From Stenotrophomonas maltophilia (GTDB lineage: Bacteria > Pseudomonadota > Gammaproteobacteria > Xanthomonadales > Xanthomonadaceae), in the NCBI RefSeq assembly GCF_023518235.1, contig NZ_CP090423.1:3285001-3349000 (forward strand): a stretch of DNA of 64,000 nt. Direction: 5' to 3'. The translations under genes were made by a program, and so were the position numbers. Shown here one piece after another: positions 10,646-19,262 of the stretch. The notes under the pieces were generated by a model that saw nothing but the letters and a program-made list of their open reading frames with translations, was not told the DNA's origin and ran no database searches. Each line of letters opens with the position of its first letter. Within the stretch, counting starts at the first letter, position 1.

Positions 10646-11032
10646 GGTTCCCCCCCAGCCTGAGGGGCCTCTATACAGGGGGTTTCAGCTGCATAAATCC
10701 CTTTCAAATCATAGAGATAATGCGTTTTTCCACGAAATCTGGCCCTACCATCACCACCAGGCTTTAGATTTATACCCAGATTTAGAAGCTAGGCTCGGCC
10801 CGATTCGGCCAGAACCCCGTCTGTGGACAGACGCGTTTGCAGATGAGGCTCCCCCTGTCGGGTAGTCCGATCTGACTGACCTGCACAGAGCGCGACCGCG
10901 CATGTCGGAGATCGCAACGGCGATCCCGAGGGCATGCAAGGAAGTCTGCACTCACACCCTCGGGCTACACCTAGGCGATACCCGCCATGACACTGCCGCC
11001 ATCAATGAGATCAGCCCAAGAGCACTGATCGA

Positions 11033-11048
11033 TGCTCCACGTGGAACC
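11033..11048. promoter_or_regulatory. parS: parS site (one mismatch) downstream of dnaN
   Basis: The sequence tgctccacgtggaacc matches the parS palindrome at 13 of 14 positions (C for T at position 2). It directly abuts the T-run side of the dnaN terminator. Confidence 0.75.
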
Positions 11049-11078
11049 AAAAAAAACGCCCGGGAAGATCCCGGGCGT
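11049..11078 (-). terminator. Rho-independent terminator of dnaN
   Basis: A 10-bp GC-rich stem (11056-11065 with 11069-11078) with a 3-base loop is followed on the minus strand by a run of eight T. It lies 30 bp after the dnaN stop and would separate dnaA-dnaN transcripts from recF-gyrB. It is framed on both sides by parS sites. Confidence 0.87.
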
Positions 11079-11083
11079 CGTTC

Positions 11084-11099
11084 GGTTCCACGTGGAACA
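11084..11099. promoter_or_regulatory. parS: parS site next to the dnaN stop
   Basis: The sequence ggttccacgtggaaca contains the perfect 14-bp parS palindrome (11085-11098), ending 10 bp before the dnaN stop codon and 52 bp from the previous parS. Confidence 0.88.
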
Positions 11100-11108
11100 G
11101 CGCTGCCG

Positions 11109-12209
11109 TCAGAGGCGCAGCGGCATCACCACATGACGCGACTTCTCGCTGCTGGATTCACGCACCAGCGCCGAGGAGTTGGAGTCACGCAGCTGGATGA
11201 TGACTTCCTCGTCGCGCAGCGCGGACAAGGCATCCAGCAGGTAGTTCACGTTGAAGCCGATGGCCAGATCGCTGACCGTGGTGTCGGCTTCGATTTCTTC
11301 CTGGGCTTCTTCCTGTTCCGGATTGTGCGCGCTGATCTTCAGGTTGCCCGGCGAGACTTCCACGCGGATGCCGCGGTACTTCTCGTTGGACAGGATCGCG
11401 GCGCGCTGCAGCGAGGCGCGCAGGGCCTCGCGATCCACCTTCACTTCGCGGTCGGCACCGATCGGGATCACCGCTTCGTAATCCGGGAAGCGACCGTCGA
11501 TCAGCTTCGAGGTGAAGGTGACATCGTCGCGCTTGACGCGGACGTGGCTGCGACCGACCTCCAGCTCGATCTCGCGATCGCCGCTTTCCAGCAGGCGCTG
11601 CAGTTCGGTCACGCCCTTGCGCGGCACGATGATCTGGCGCTTGGAACCGCTGGGCTTGGCCAGATCGGTTTCACACAGGGCCAGGCGGTGGCCGTCGGTG
11701 GCGACAGTCCGCAGGGCATCGCCGCGCAGATCGAACAGCAGGCCGTTGAGGTAGTAGCGCACGTCCTGCTGGGCCATCGCGAACGCGGTGCGTTCGATCA
11801 GTTCCTTCAGGGTCGCTTCGCCAATGGCCACGCGCTCGGTGGCTTCCACTTCGTCCACCGACGGGAAGTCATTGGAGGGCAGGGTGGCCAGGGTGAAGCG
11901 GCTGCGGCCGGCCTGCACGGTGATCTTGTCACCGGTCTGCGAGACGGTGATCCGGCTGCCATCAGGCAGGGCACGGATGATCTCGAACAGCTTGCGGGCG
12001 GGAATGGTGGTTTCGCCGTCCTGGGCGTCTTCAACCGCGATCCGCGACACCATCTCCACTTCCAGGTCGGTACCGGTCAGCGACAGCTGGCCGTTCTGCA
12101 CCTGGACCAGGAAATTGGCCAGAACCGGAAGGGTCTGGCGGCGTTCGACCACGTTGACGACCTGTGCCAACGGCTTGAGAAAGGCTTCGCGCTGCAGTGT
12201 GAAACGCAT
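11109..12209 (-). CDS. dnaN: DNA polymerase III beta subunit (sliding clamp)
   Basis: DnaN is the ring-shaped homodimeric clamp that tethers DNA polymerases to DNA. The 366-aa length is exactly that of the family. The sequence shows the three repeated clamp folds, beginning MRFTLQREAFLKPLAQVV and ending HVVMPLRL, which is the typical C-terminus forming part of the peptide-binding cleft. Start ATG at 12209. It lies 275 bp downstream of dnaA, across the oriC candidate, and ends in a strong terminator. Confidence 0.98.
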   Translation of the reverse strand: MRFTLQREAFLKPLAQVVNVVERRQTLPVLANFLVQVQNGQLSLTGTDLEVEMVSRIAVEDAQDGETTIPARKLFEIIRALPDGSRITVSQTGDKITVQAGRSRFTLATLPSNDFPSVDEVEATERVAIGEATLKELIERTAFAMAQQDVRYYLNGLLFDLRGDALRTVATDGHRLALCETDLAKPSGSKRQIIVPRKGVTELQRLLESGDREIELEVGRSHVRVKRDDVTFTSKLIDGRFPDYEAVIPIGADREVKVDREALRASLQRAAILSNEKYRGIRVEVSPGNLKISAHNPEQEEAQEEIEADTTVSDLAIGFNVNYLLDALSALRDEEVIIQLRDSNSSALVRESSSEKSRHVVMPLRL

Positions 12210-12484
12210 GTGGTTCCGTGCCCCTATGCTTTAAAAAATGTGGAATAAATCAAAAGCTTGGTGGTGCTGGTAGAGACAGAATCGCTGGAAAACAACGCTA
12301 AGTCTTTGTAAATAAAAGAATTTCCGACCTCGAAACCCTCTGTATTACCGACCCCCAAGGGGTGGGGAAAGCTGTGGATAAAATCAGCGCGATTTCAAAC
12401 GCCATTTTTATCCACAACGTGTCCCGCGCTTGCTACCGGATTCTGCACCGTTTTGTGCGATGACGCCTCATCGGCATCCGTGCA
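12210..12484. other. oriC: oriC candidate: dnaA-dnaN intergenic region
   Basis: This 275-bp region has perfect DnaA boxes (TTATCCACA) at 12408-12416 on the plus strand and 12373-12381 on the minus strand. It also has many short pure A/T clusters, such as aaataaaagaattt around 12310 and aaaaaatg at 12233. In X. campestris pv. campestris 17, published work as I recall it mapped the minimal autonomously replicating origin to the equivalent 273-bp dnaA/dnaN intergenic region with few DnaA boxes and about ten AT clusters. Position, size and content match. The dnaN promoter must also lie here. Confidence 0.8.
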
Positions 12485-13816
12485 TCATTCGCTCAGCTTC
12501 CGGATCAGCTTGTCCCAGTCCTCGCGGAGCTTGCCGTCGGTTTCCATCAGGGTGCGGATCTGGCGGCAGGCATGCAGCACCGTGGTGTGATCGCGACCGG
12601 CAAAGGCGTCGCCGATCTCGGGCAGGCTGTGCTCGGTCAGTTCCTTGGTCAGGGCCATGGCGACCTGGCGCGGACGGGCCAGAGAGCGGGTCCGGCGCTT
12701 GGACAGCAGATCCTTGATCTGCAGCCCGTAGTAGTCGGCCACGATTTTCTGGATGTTGGGAATGCTGATCGCCTGCTGCTGGGCGCGCAGCAGGTCGCGC
12801 AGGGTTTCCTGGGCGAATTCGGTGGTGATCGCGCGGCCGGTGAAATTGGCGCGGGCGGTCAGGGTATTGAGCGCGCCCTCGAGGTCGCGCACATTGGAGC
12901 GCATCTTCTTGGCGATCAGGAACGCAACATCATCGGGAATCTCGGCGCCGCGTTCGCGTGCCTTGGCCAGCACGATGGCGGCGCGGGTTTCAAAGTCCGG
13001 CGGTTCAATCGCGACCGACAGGCCCCAGGCAAGCCGCGACTTCAGGCGCGCTTCCAGGCCCTCGACTTCGCGCGGATAGCGGTCGCAGGTCAGGATGATC
13101 TGCTGCTTGCCATCGAACAACGCGTTGAAGGTGTGGAAGAACTCTTCCTGGGTGCGGTCCTTGCCGGCGAAGAACTGGATGTCATCGATCAGCAGCGCGT
13201 CGACCTGCTGGAACTGGCGCTTGAACTGATCCATGGTCTTTTCCTGCAGGGCCCGGATCATCGCGCTGAAGAACTGTTCCGAACGCAGGTACAGCACCTT
13301 CGCACCCGGATTGGCCTGGCGCATCGCATTGCCGGCGGCGAACATCAGGTGGGTCTTGCCCAGGCCGGTGCCTCCGTACAGCAGCAACGGGTTGTGCGCG
13401 CGGTCGCCCGGCTTCTGCGCCGCCTGGAACGCCGCAGCCAGGCCCAGCTGGTTGCTGCGGCCTTCGACGAAGTTGGCGAAGGTGTAGTGGTTGTCCAGGT
13501 TGCCGGCAAACGGTACCTGCGGTTCGCTGGACACCTGCGCCGACGGCGTGGAAACCGGCGCGTTCTGCGCCTCCACGGGCCGCGGGCGCGAGCCGATTTC
13601 AAGAAAAACGTCGCTGAAACCGGCGAAATGGGCCAGCAGCTCGCGGATCCGCGCCAGGTACAGCTCGCGGACCTGATCGACGATGAAGGCATTCGGTGCA
13701 TACAGCACCAGGCTGTCCACGCGCAGATCGGCCTGCAGCGGCTTCAACCAGGTGTGAACGTCTTCCGGCGGGAACTCCGCTTCGAGGCGTTCGAGACTAC
13801 GGGACCAGGCATCCAT
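12485..13816 (-). CDS. dnaA: Chromosomal replication initiator protein DnaA
   Basis: DnaA is the AAA+ ATPase that opens the origin and also acts as a transcription factor. The 443-aa protein has the N-terminal DnaB-contact domain (1-80) and a variable linker. The ATPase domain carries Walker [10 protein letters not shown] (about 148-156) and Walker B LLIDDIQF. The C-terminal DNA-binding domain has the DnaA signature [16 protein letters not shown] use the ATG at 13816 ([15 protein letters not shown]); a TTG at 13822 would add two residues. The gene diverges from rpmH, the usual arrangement at proteobacterial origins. Confidence 0.98.
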   Translation of the reverse strand: MDAWSRSLERLEAEFPPEDVHTWLKPLQADLRVDSLVLYAPNAFIVDQVRELYLARIRELLAHFAGFSDVFLEIGSRPRPVEAQNAPVSTPSAQVSSEPQVPFAGNLDNHYTFANFVEGRSNQLGLAAAFQAAQKPGDRAHNPLLLYGGTGLGKTHLMFAAGNAMRQANPGAKVLYLRSEQFFSAMIRALQEKTMDQFKRQFQQVDALLIDDIQFFAGKDRTQEEFFHTFNALFDGKQQIILTCDRYPREVEGLEARLKSRLAWGLSVAIEPPDFETRAAIVLAKARERGAEIPDDVAFLIAKKMRSNVRDLEGALNTLTARANFTGRAITTEFAQETLRDLLRAQQQAISIPNIQKIVADYYGLQIKDLLSKRRTRSLARPRQVAMALTKELTEHSLPEIGDAFAGRDHTTVLHACRQIRTLMETDGKLREDWDKLIRKLSE

Positions 13817-13941
13817 CAGCAATAATCGTCCGGTGGCCGGGGCATGGACGCGACAAGGCGCCCAAACACAGGCCGGAAAGGGGGGAAATGGATGGCTCAG
13901 ACTACCACCGAGCGCCCGCCTTCGGAATGCTTGTCCCCTAC

Positions 13942-13950
13942 TTATTCACA
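13942..13950 (+). promoter_or_regulatory. Single DnaA box in the dnaA-rpmH intergenic region
   Basis: TTATTCACA fits the consensus TTATNCACA and lies 126 bp upstream of the dnaA start. A weaker catccaca follows at 13955-13962. This suits autoregulation of dnaA or an auxiliary origin element. The rest of 13817-14071 holds the rpmH promoter. Confidence 0.6.
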
Positions 13951-14002
13951 AAAACATCCACAGCTATTGCACAGGCCGGTGAATTCGCGTAACTGCCAGG
14001 GG

Positions 14003-14032
14003 TTGACGCGGGGTAGGGTACCTCTCTAGAAT
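14003..14032 (+). promoter_or_regulatory. Promoter of rpmH-rnpA-yidC
   Basis: A -35 element TTGACG (14003-14008) and a -10 element TAGAAT (14027-14032) are separated by 18 bp and lie about 40 bp upstream of the rpmH start. This is a strong sigma-70-like match and would drive the rpmH-rnpA-yidC operon. Confidence 0.75.
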
Positions 14033-14071
14033 TTCCGGTTCTTTCCGTCCCATTCATACGAGAGGCCCCCA

Positions 14072-14212
14072 ATGGCCACGAAGCGCACCTACCAGCCCAG
14101 CAACCTCAAGCGTAAGCGCGACCACGGCTTCCGTGCCCGTATGAAGACCGCTGACGGCCGCAAGATCCTGTCGCGTCGCCGCGCCAAGGGCCGCAAAGTC
14201 CTGAGCGCCTGA
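14072..14212 (+). CDS. rpmH: 50S ribosomal protein L34
   Basis: A 46-aa, very basic protein ([20 protein letters not shown] to the end [10 protein letters not shown]) that matches the L34 family over its full length. It is a small component of the large ribosomal subunit. It is the first gene of the rightward operon that starts at the origin, followed after 5 bp by rnpA. Confidence 0.97.
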   Translation: MATKRTYQPSNLKRKRDHGFRARMKTADGRKILSRRRAKGRKVLSA

Positions 14213-14217
14213 TTGCC

Positions 14218-14712
14218 ATGCCGCACCTTGCGGCAGACGCAATCCCTTCGACAGTGAATACTGCAGACCCGCGCAAGCGATTCCCTCGCTCTGCGCGGGT
14301 TCGCACGCGTGCCGAATACTCAACGGTCTTCAACGGCGCCCGCCGTGTGTCCGATCCGCTGATGACCCTGCACTGGCTGCCGGCTGACCGGCCGGCCAGG
14401 CTGGGTCTGGCGGTTTCCCGCAAGGTCGATCCGAACGCCGTCGGGCGTAACCGGATCAAGCGCGTCCTGCGCGACATCCTGCGTCAGACACGTACCGATA
14501 TCCAGCCAGGCGACTTCGTCGTCGTGGCCCGTAGTGCTGCGCGTTCTGCCAGCAACGACGAGATCCGCCAGGCCTTCCTGCGCCTGCTGCGGCGCCTGCG
14601 TGCATTGCCCACGCCGGGCGTGGACGGCACAATGCCGCCGCCTGATGGCATCGCAACTCCTTCTTTGACCGAGCCGGCATCGCGTCCCGGCCCCGCCGAG
14701 CCTGTCCGCTGA
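14218..14712 (+). CDS. rnpA: Ribonuclease P protein component
   Basis: RnpA is the protein cofactor of RNase P, which matures tRNA 5' ends. The core of the family is clear at about residues 21-125, including [20 protein letters not shown], the RNR-type RNA-binding signature. At 164 aa it is longer than usual (about 115-130). It has about 20 extra N-terminal residues and a Pro/Ala/Gly-rich C-terminal tail (about 127-164). A GTG at 14254 is an alternative start. Its TGA overlaps the yidC ATG by one base. The yidD gene that commonly sits between rnpA and yidC is absent. Confidence 0.94.
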   Translation: MPHLAADAIPSTVNTADPRKRFPRSARVRTRAEYSTVFNGARRVSDPLMTLHWLPADRPARLGLAVSRKVDPNAVGRNRIKRVLRDILRQTRTDIQPGDFVVVARSAARSASNDEIRQAFLRLLRRLRALPTPGVDGTMPPPDGIATPSLTEPASRPGPAEPVR

Positions 14713-16427
14713 TGAACCAGACCCGCGTATTCCTCATTTTTGCCTGGCTGATGGTGGCCGTGCTGCTGTGGATGGAGTGGAGCCGTGAAAAGGCTGCTCC
14801 GACCCCGGCACCGACGACCACGTCGGCCCCGGCCGCCGCACAGAGTGTTCCGGGCGCCGCCCCGGGCGCGATCCCCAACGCCCAGGTGCCGGGTGCTCCG
14901 GGCCAGACCGCCGCGCAGGCCCAGGCCAGCGCCACCCCCGCTGCCCAGCGCGTGACCGTCACCACCGACGTGCTGCGCCTGGTGCTGGACGGCGGCCGCG
15001 TGCTCGATGCCGAGCTGCTGCAGTTCCCGCAGACCAAGGACGACGGCAGCCCGCCGGTGCGCCTGCTGACCGAAGACCCCGCGCACCCGTACAGCGCGAT
15101 CAGCGGCTGGGCCAGCGAGGACAAGAACACCCCGGTGCCGGGTGCTGACGGCTTCAAGCTGGTCGGTGACACCCGCGACTTCGTGCTGGCCAAGGGCCAG
15201 AACGAACTGCAGATCCCGTTCGTGTGGACCGCCGACAACGGCGTGACCATCAAGCGCACCCTGACTGTCTCGCGCAACGAGTACGCCGTGCGCTTCAAGG
15301 ATGAAGTCAGCAACGCCGGCGCCGCGCCGTGGAACGGCTACGTCTACCGCACCCTGGACCGCACCCCGACCATCCTGTCGCGGAGCATGACCAACCCGGA
15401 TTCCTTCAGCTTCAACGGCGCCACCTGGTACGACAACGACAAGAAGTACCAGCGTCGTGCGTTCAAGGACTACCTGGAAGACGGCACGCTGAACCAGAAC
15501 ATCACCGGCGGCTGGCTGGCGATGCTGCAGCACCACTTCTTCACCGCCTGGATCCCGCAGAAGGACCAGACCGCACACTACGTGCTGTCGCAGGTGGCCG
15601 GTCGTGACCTGATCGAAGCGCGTGGCCCGGCCTTCACCGTGGCCCCGGGCCAGTCCACCAGCACCGAAGCGCGCCTGTGGGTGGGCCCGAAGCTGGTGAA
15701 CCTGATTGCCAAGGAAGACGTGCCGGGCTTGGACCGTGTGGTCGACTACAGCCGCTTCTCGATGATGGCGGTGATCGGCCAGGGCCTGTTCTGGGTGCTC
15801 AACCAGGTGCATAAGCTGGTCGGCAACTGGGGCTGGGCGATTGTCGGCCTGGTGGTGCTGCTGAAGCTGGTGCTGTATCCGCTGTCGGCCGTGCAGTACA
15901 AGAGCGGCGCCAAGATGCGTCGCTTCCAGCCGCGTATCGCGCAGCTGAAGGAACGCTATGGCGATGACCGCCAGAAGTTCCAGACCGCAATGATGGAGCT
16001 GTACAAGAAGGAAAAGATCAATCCGATGGGCGGCTGCCTGCCGATCCTCATCCAGATGCCGATCTTCTTCGCCCTGTACTGGGTGCTGGTGGAATCGGTC
16101 GAGCTGCGCCAGGCGCCGTGGCTGGGCTGGATCCAGGATCTGACCGCACGCGACCCGTACTTCATCCTGCCGGTGATCAACGTGGCGGTGATGTGGTTCA
16201 CCCAGAAGCTGACCCCGGCACCGGGCATGGACCCGATGCAGCAGAAGATGATGCAGTTCATGCCGCTGGTGTTCGGCGTCATGATGGCCTTCATGCCGTC
16301 CGGCCTGGTGCTGTACTGGGTGGTCAACGGCGGCCTGGGCCTGCTGCAGCAGTGGTGGATGACCAAGCGCCACGGCGGCGAGCCGGTGCCGGCCACCACC
16401 GCCCCGGCCCCGGTCAAGAAAAAGTAA
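14712..16427 (+). CDS. yidC: Membrane protein insertase YidC
   Basis: YidC inserts proteins into the inner membrane alone or with SecYEG. The 571-aa protein has an N-terminal anchor helix (about 5-20), an Ala/Pro-rich linker, and the large periplasmic beta-domain (about 70-340). The conserved five-helix core starts at about 360 ([20 protein letters not shown]), includes [20 protein letters not shown], and ends in a basic tail. It is translationally coupled to rnpA by a one-base stop/start overlap and ends before a SMAG dimer and a terminator. Confidence 0.98.
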   Translation: MNQTRVFLIFAWLMVAVLLWMEWSREKAAPTPAPTTTSAPAAAQSVPGAAPGAIPNAQVPGAPGQTAAQAQASATPAAQRVTVTTDVLRLVLDGGRVLDAELLQFPQTKDDGSPPVRLLTEDPAHPYSAISGWASEDKNTPVPGADGFKLVGDTRDFVLAKGQNELQIPFVWTADNGVTIKRTLTVSRNEYAVRFKDEVSNAGAAPWNGYVYRTLDRTPTILSRSMTNPDSFSFNGATWYDNDKKYQRRAFKDYLEDGTLNQNITGGWLAMLQHHFFTAWIPQKDQTAHYVLSQVAGRDLIEARGPAFTVAPGQSTSTEARLWVGPKLVNLIAKEDVPGLDRVVDYSRFSMMAVIGQGLFWVLNQVHKLVGNWGWAIVGLVVLLKLVLYPLSAVQYKSGAKMRRFQPRIAQLKERYGDDRQKFQTAMMELYKKEKINPMGGCLPILIQMPIFFALYWVLVESVELRQAPWLGWIQDLTARDPYFILPVINVAVMWFTQKLTPAPGMDPMQQKMMQFMPLVFGVMMAFMPSGLVLYWVVNGGLGLLQQWWMTKRHGGEPVPATTAPAPVKKK

Positions 16428-16436
16428 CCCCGACCC

Positions 16437-16491
16437 GTAGAGTCGACCTTGGTCGACTGGCAGTAGAGCAGTCGACCAAGGCCGACTCTAC
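16437..16491. repeat. SMAG (GTAG) repeat dimer
   Basis: Two inverted repeat units lie head to head: GTAGAGTCGACCTTGGTCGA from 16437, and its near-complement ending CTAC at 16491. Such GTAG-ended palindromic elements (SMAG) are described as the abundant REP family of S. maltophilia. The unit could fold in the yidC 3' UTR just ahead of the terminator. Confidence 0.85.
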
Positions 16492-16507
16492 CGCCCCGGT
16501 CGATGAG

Positions 16508-16531
16508 AAGCCCGCCGCAAGGCGGGCTTTT
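16508..16531 (+). terminator. Rho-independent terminator after yidC
   Basis: A perfect 8-bp stem (16509-16516 with 16521-16528) with a GCAA tetraloop is followed by four T. It lies 80 bp past the yidC stop and separates the rpmH-rnpA-yidC operon from the next gene. Confidence 0.85.
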
Positions 16532-16586
16532 CGCATGCGGCGTTAGAATTTCCCGCACACCGTTCCCCCCTACCTTCGGTTCCGCC

Positions 16587-19259
16587 ATGCCGCGCACGTC
16601 GTCGTTCCGCCTGTTCCTGCCCTCGCTGTTGCTCACCCTGGCCGTTGCCGGCTGTGGCGACAAGGACGCGAAGGCGCCGGCGAGCACCGTCACCCAGCCA
16701 AGCGCGCAGGCCGCCGCCGCTGCCGATCCGGCCGCCGCGCCGTTGCTGGCCGCGCTGCAGAAGCAGCTCGACGGCTACCGCCGGATCATCGTGCTGCTGG
16801 CTGACGAAGCGCAGCAGAGCGCCGCCGACCGTGGCACCTCCACCCGCGTCGGCCAGCAGCTGTTCCACGATGGCCTGGAACAGCGCACCGCCATCGCAGC
16901 GCAGTTCGACACGCTGCTGCGCGGCTCCAGCCCGCAGCGCTTCGCGACGCTTGGCACGGTGCTGGACTACATCGAATCGGCGCCCGAGCTGTTCGATGCC
17001 GACCGCCTGGCGTTCCGCGAAGTGCTGGGCGATCTGCATGACCGTGTCGGTGCCGATTCATCGCTGCCGGCGGTGAAGCTGCACCAGCGCATCGGCGAGG
17101 ATCTGGACGCGCTGGACGAGATCGAACGCAACTACAACCAGGAACTGACCCGGATCTTCAGCCGCTTCGAGCGCACCCGCGCCATTGAGCTGAAGCGCGA
17201 GAAGTGGGAGGACTACATCGCCCACCTGCACAAGGACTACAGCCGCGAGGCGATCCTGCGCGACTACGGGGTGATCGAGCCGTATCCGATGTCGATGAAG
17301 GACAGCGACCGCGAGATCTTCGGCCGCGATCTGCCGGCCAAGACCGTGGTGCTGACCTTCGACGATGGCCCGCACAAGGCCTACACCGATGAGGTGGTGG
17401 CCATCCTCAAGCGTTACGACGTGCCGGGAGTGTTCTTCGAGGTGGGCCGCAACCTGGGCACGGTAGAGGCCGACGGCAAGGTAAGCCTCGGCCCGATGGC
17501 AAAGATCAGCCGCCAGCTGATGGAAGACGGCTATGCCGTGGGCAACCACAGCCTGACCCATGCGCAGTTGTCGCGCACCTCCGGCGATGCGCTGCGCCAG
17601 CAGGTGCTGGATACCGACACGCTGCTGAAGGATGTCGACAGCAAGCGCGCGCCGCTGTTCCGCTTCCCGTACGGCGCGCGCAACGCCGAAGGCATGCAGC
17701 TGCTCAACGAGGCCGGGCTGAAGTCGATCATGTGGAACATCGACTCGATGGACTGGGCCGATCCGGTGCCGGAATCGATCGTGCAGCGCGTGCTCGACCA
17801 GGTGAACAAGGAACAGCGCGGCATCATCCTGTTCCACGACATCCACGACCGTGCAGTGAAGGCGCTGCCGCAGATCCTCGACCGGCTGATTGCCGACGGT
17901 TACCAGTTTGCCGGCTGGAACGGCCGCGACTTCACCGTGGCCCGCGCGCGCAAGGGTGATGCCGGTGCCGCCACCGTCACCACCGGCTACGAGAAATCAT
18001 GGGCGATCGTGGTCGGCATCGACAGCTACGCCAAGTGGCCGAAGCTGGAATACGCCAGCCACGATGCGCAGGCGGTGGCCGATACGCTCACCGGGCAGTT
18101 CGGTTTCCCGCCTTCGCAGGTGATCGTGCTGAAGAACGAGCAGGCCACCCGCAACAACATCCTGGCCGCCTTCCACGACCGACTGGCCGATGACCGCACC
18201 GGCAAGAACGACCGCGTGTTCGTGTTCTTCGCCGGCCACGGCGCCACCCGCCAGCTCGCCTCCGGCCGCGACCTCGGCTACATCATCCCGGTGGATTCGG
18301 ACCCGAAGGAATTCGCCACCGACGCCATCGCAATGACCGACATCCAGAACATCGCCGAGAGCCTGCAGGCCAAGCACGTGATGTTCGTGATGGATGCCTG
18401 CTACAGCGGCCTGGGCCTGACCCGTGGCGGGCCGTCGTCGTCGTCGTTCCTGCGCGAGAACGCACGCCGCAGCGCGCGGCAGATGCTGACCGCCGGCGGT
18501 GCCGACCAGCAGGTGGCCGACGCCGGGCCCAATGGCCATTCGGTGTTCACCTGGGTGCTGCTGCAGGCGCTGGCCGGCAAGGGTGACCTCAATGGCGATG
18601 GCCTGATCACCGGTACCGAGCTGGCCGCCTACGTGGCACCTGCGGTGTCGGCGGTGTCGCACCAGACCCCGGCGTTCGGCAGCCTGCCCGGTTCGCAGGG
18701 CGGCGAGTTCGTGTTCCAGGTGCCGGACAGCCAGGAGTTCCTCAACGCCGATACGCGCCAGCTGACCGCCGATGCGATCGCGCTGAACACCAAGGTCGAG
18801 GCTGCCAGCGAAGCCAAGGGCAGCCAGGCACCGGTCACCGTGGCCGACCTGCAGGGCGGCAAGGCCAAGCTGGTGGTGCCCAGCGCCGGCCCGGCGTCGG
18901 ACCGCCAGCGCGCGCAGCAGGCCAATGACCGTGGCCTGCAGCTGTACCGCGAAAAGCAGTACGACGAAGCGGCGGCGCAGTTCACCGAAGCGCTGAAGCT
19001 GCGCCCGGACTTCGCCCAGGCAGCGAACAATCTCGGCTTCGTGTACTACCGCCAGCAGCGCTATGCCGAAGCCACGCGCTGGCTGGAGAACACGCTGAAG
19101 ATCGATCCGTCGCGCGCGGTCGCACATCTCAACCTGGGCGATGCGTACTTCAATGCTGGCGACAAGGCCAAGGCAAAGCAGGCCTACACCACCTATCTGG
19201 CGCTGCAGCCGCAGGGCAGTGGTGCCGCGCAGGCGCGCGCACAGCTGGAGAAGCTCTGA
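16587..19259 (+). CDS. Polysaccharide deacetylase - caspase-like (C14) - TPR fusion lipoprotein
   Basis: The 890-aa protein starts with a lipoprotein signal (lipobox VAGC, Cys23). After a helical region it has a NodB-type deacetylase domain (about 250-440) with TFDDGP (D259 and D260), the metal-ligand motif HSLTH (H321, H325), RFPYGAR and ILFHDIH. A caspase/C14 domain follows (about 470-710), with FFAGHG (H551) and DACYSG (C605) as the His-Cys pair and an EF-hand-like loop DLNGDGLITGTEL (667-679). Three TPRs close it (about 775-885). All catalytic residues appear intact. It lies 3 bp before mnmE and corresponds to the 'orf900' of the X. campestris origin cluster. The start is the ATG at 16587. 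I infer envelope-glycan deacetylation coupled to proteolysis; substrates are unknown. Confidence 0.88.
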   Translation: MPRTSSFRLFLPSLLLTLAVAGCGDKDAKAPASTVTQPSAQAAAAADPAAAPLLAALQKQLDGYRRIIVLLADEAQQSAADRGTSTRVGQQLFHDGLEQRTAIAAQFDTLLRGSSPQRFATLGTVLDYIESAPELFDADRLAFREVLGDLHDRVGADSSLPAVKLHQRIGEDLDALDEIERNYNQELTRIFSRFERTRAIELKREKWEDYIAHLHKDYSREAILRDYGVIEPYPMSMKDSDREIFGRDLPAKTVVLTFDDGPHKAYTDEVVAILKRYDVPGVFFEVGRNLGTVEADGKVSLGPMAKISRQLMEDGYAVGNHSLTHAQLSRTSGDALRQQVLDTDTLLKDVDSKRAPLFRFPYGARNAEGMQLLNEAGLKSIMWNIDSMDWADPVPESIVQRVLDQVNKEQRGIILFHDIHDRAVKALPQILDRLIADGYQFAGWNGRDFTVARARKGDAGAATVTTGYEKSWAIVVGIDSYAKWPKLEYASHDAQAVADTLTGQFGFPPSQVIVLKNEQATRNNILAAFHDRLADDRTGKNDRVFVFFAGHGATRQLASGRDLGYIIPVDSDPKEFATDAIAMTDIQNIAESLQAKHVMFVMDACYSGLGLTRGGPSSSSFLRENARRSARQMLTAGGADQQVADAGPNGHSVFTWVLLQALAGKGDLNGDGLITGTELAAYVAPAVSAVSHQTPAFGSLPGSQGGEFVFQVPDSQEFLNADTRQLTADAIALNTKVEAASEAKGSQAPVTVADLQGGKAKLVVPSAGPASDRQRAQQANDRGLQLYREKQYDEAAAQFTEALKLRPDFAQAANNLGFVYYRQQRYAEATRWLENTLKIDPSRAVAHLNLGDAYFNAGDKAKAKQAYTTYLALQPQGSGAAQARAQLEKL

Positions 19260-19262
19260 GCC

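Larger units (their letters stand above)
10174..11108. other. 935-bp gene-free region between recF and dnaN
   Basis: I see no credible gene here. The open frames of up to 134 codons lack family motifs and lie on both strands. From left to right it holds: a degenerate parS (10306-10319, 12 of 14 matches); three related 19-20-base repeats (10360-10378, 10478-10496, inverted 10520-10539); a DnaA-box cluster (10554-10645); an AT-rich stretch (about 10690-10790, including gctttagatttataccc); a small palindrome GTCTGTGGACAGAC (10819-10832); a near-perfect parS (11034-11047); the dnaN terminator; and a perfect parS (11085-11098). dnaN and recF are adjacent in many bacteria. From memory, a gap exists here in other xanthomonads too. 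Confidence 0.75.
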
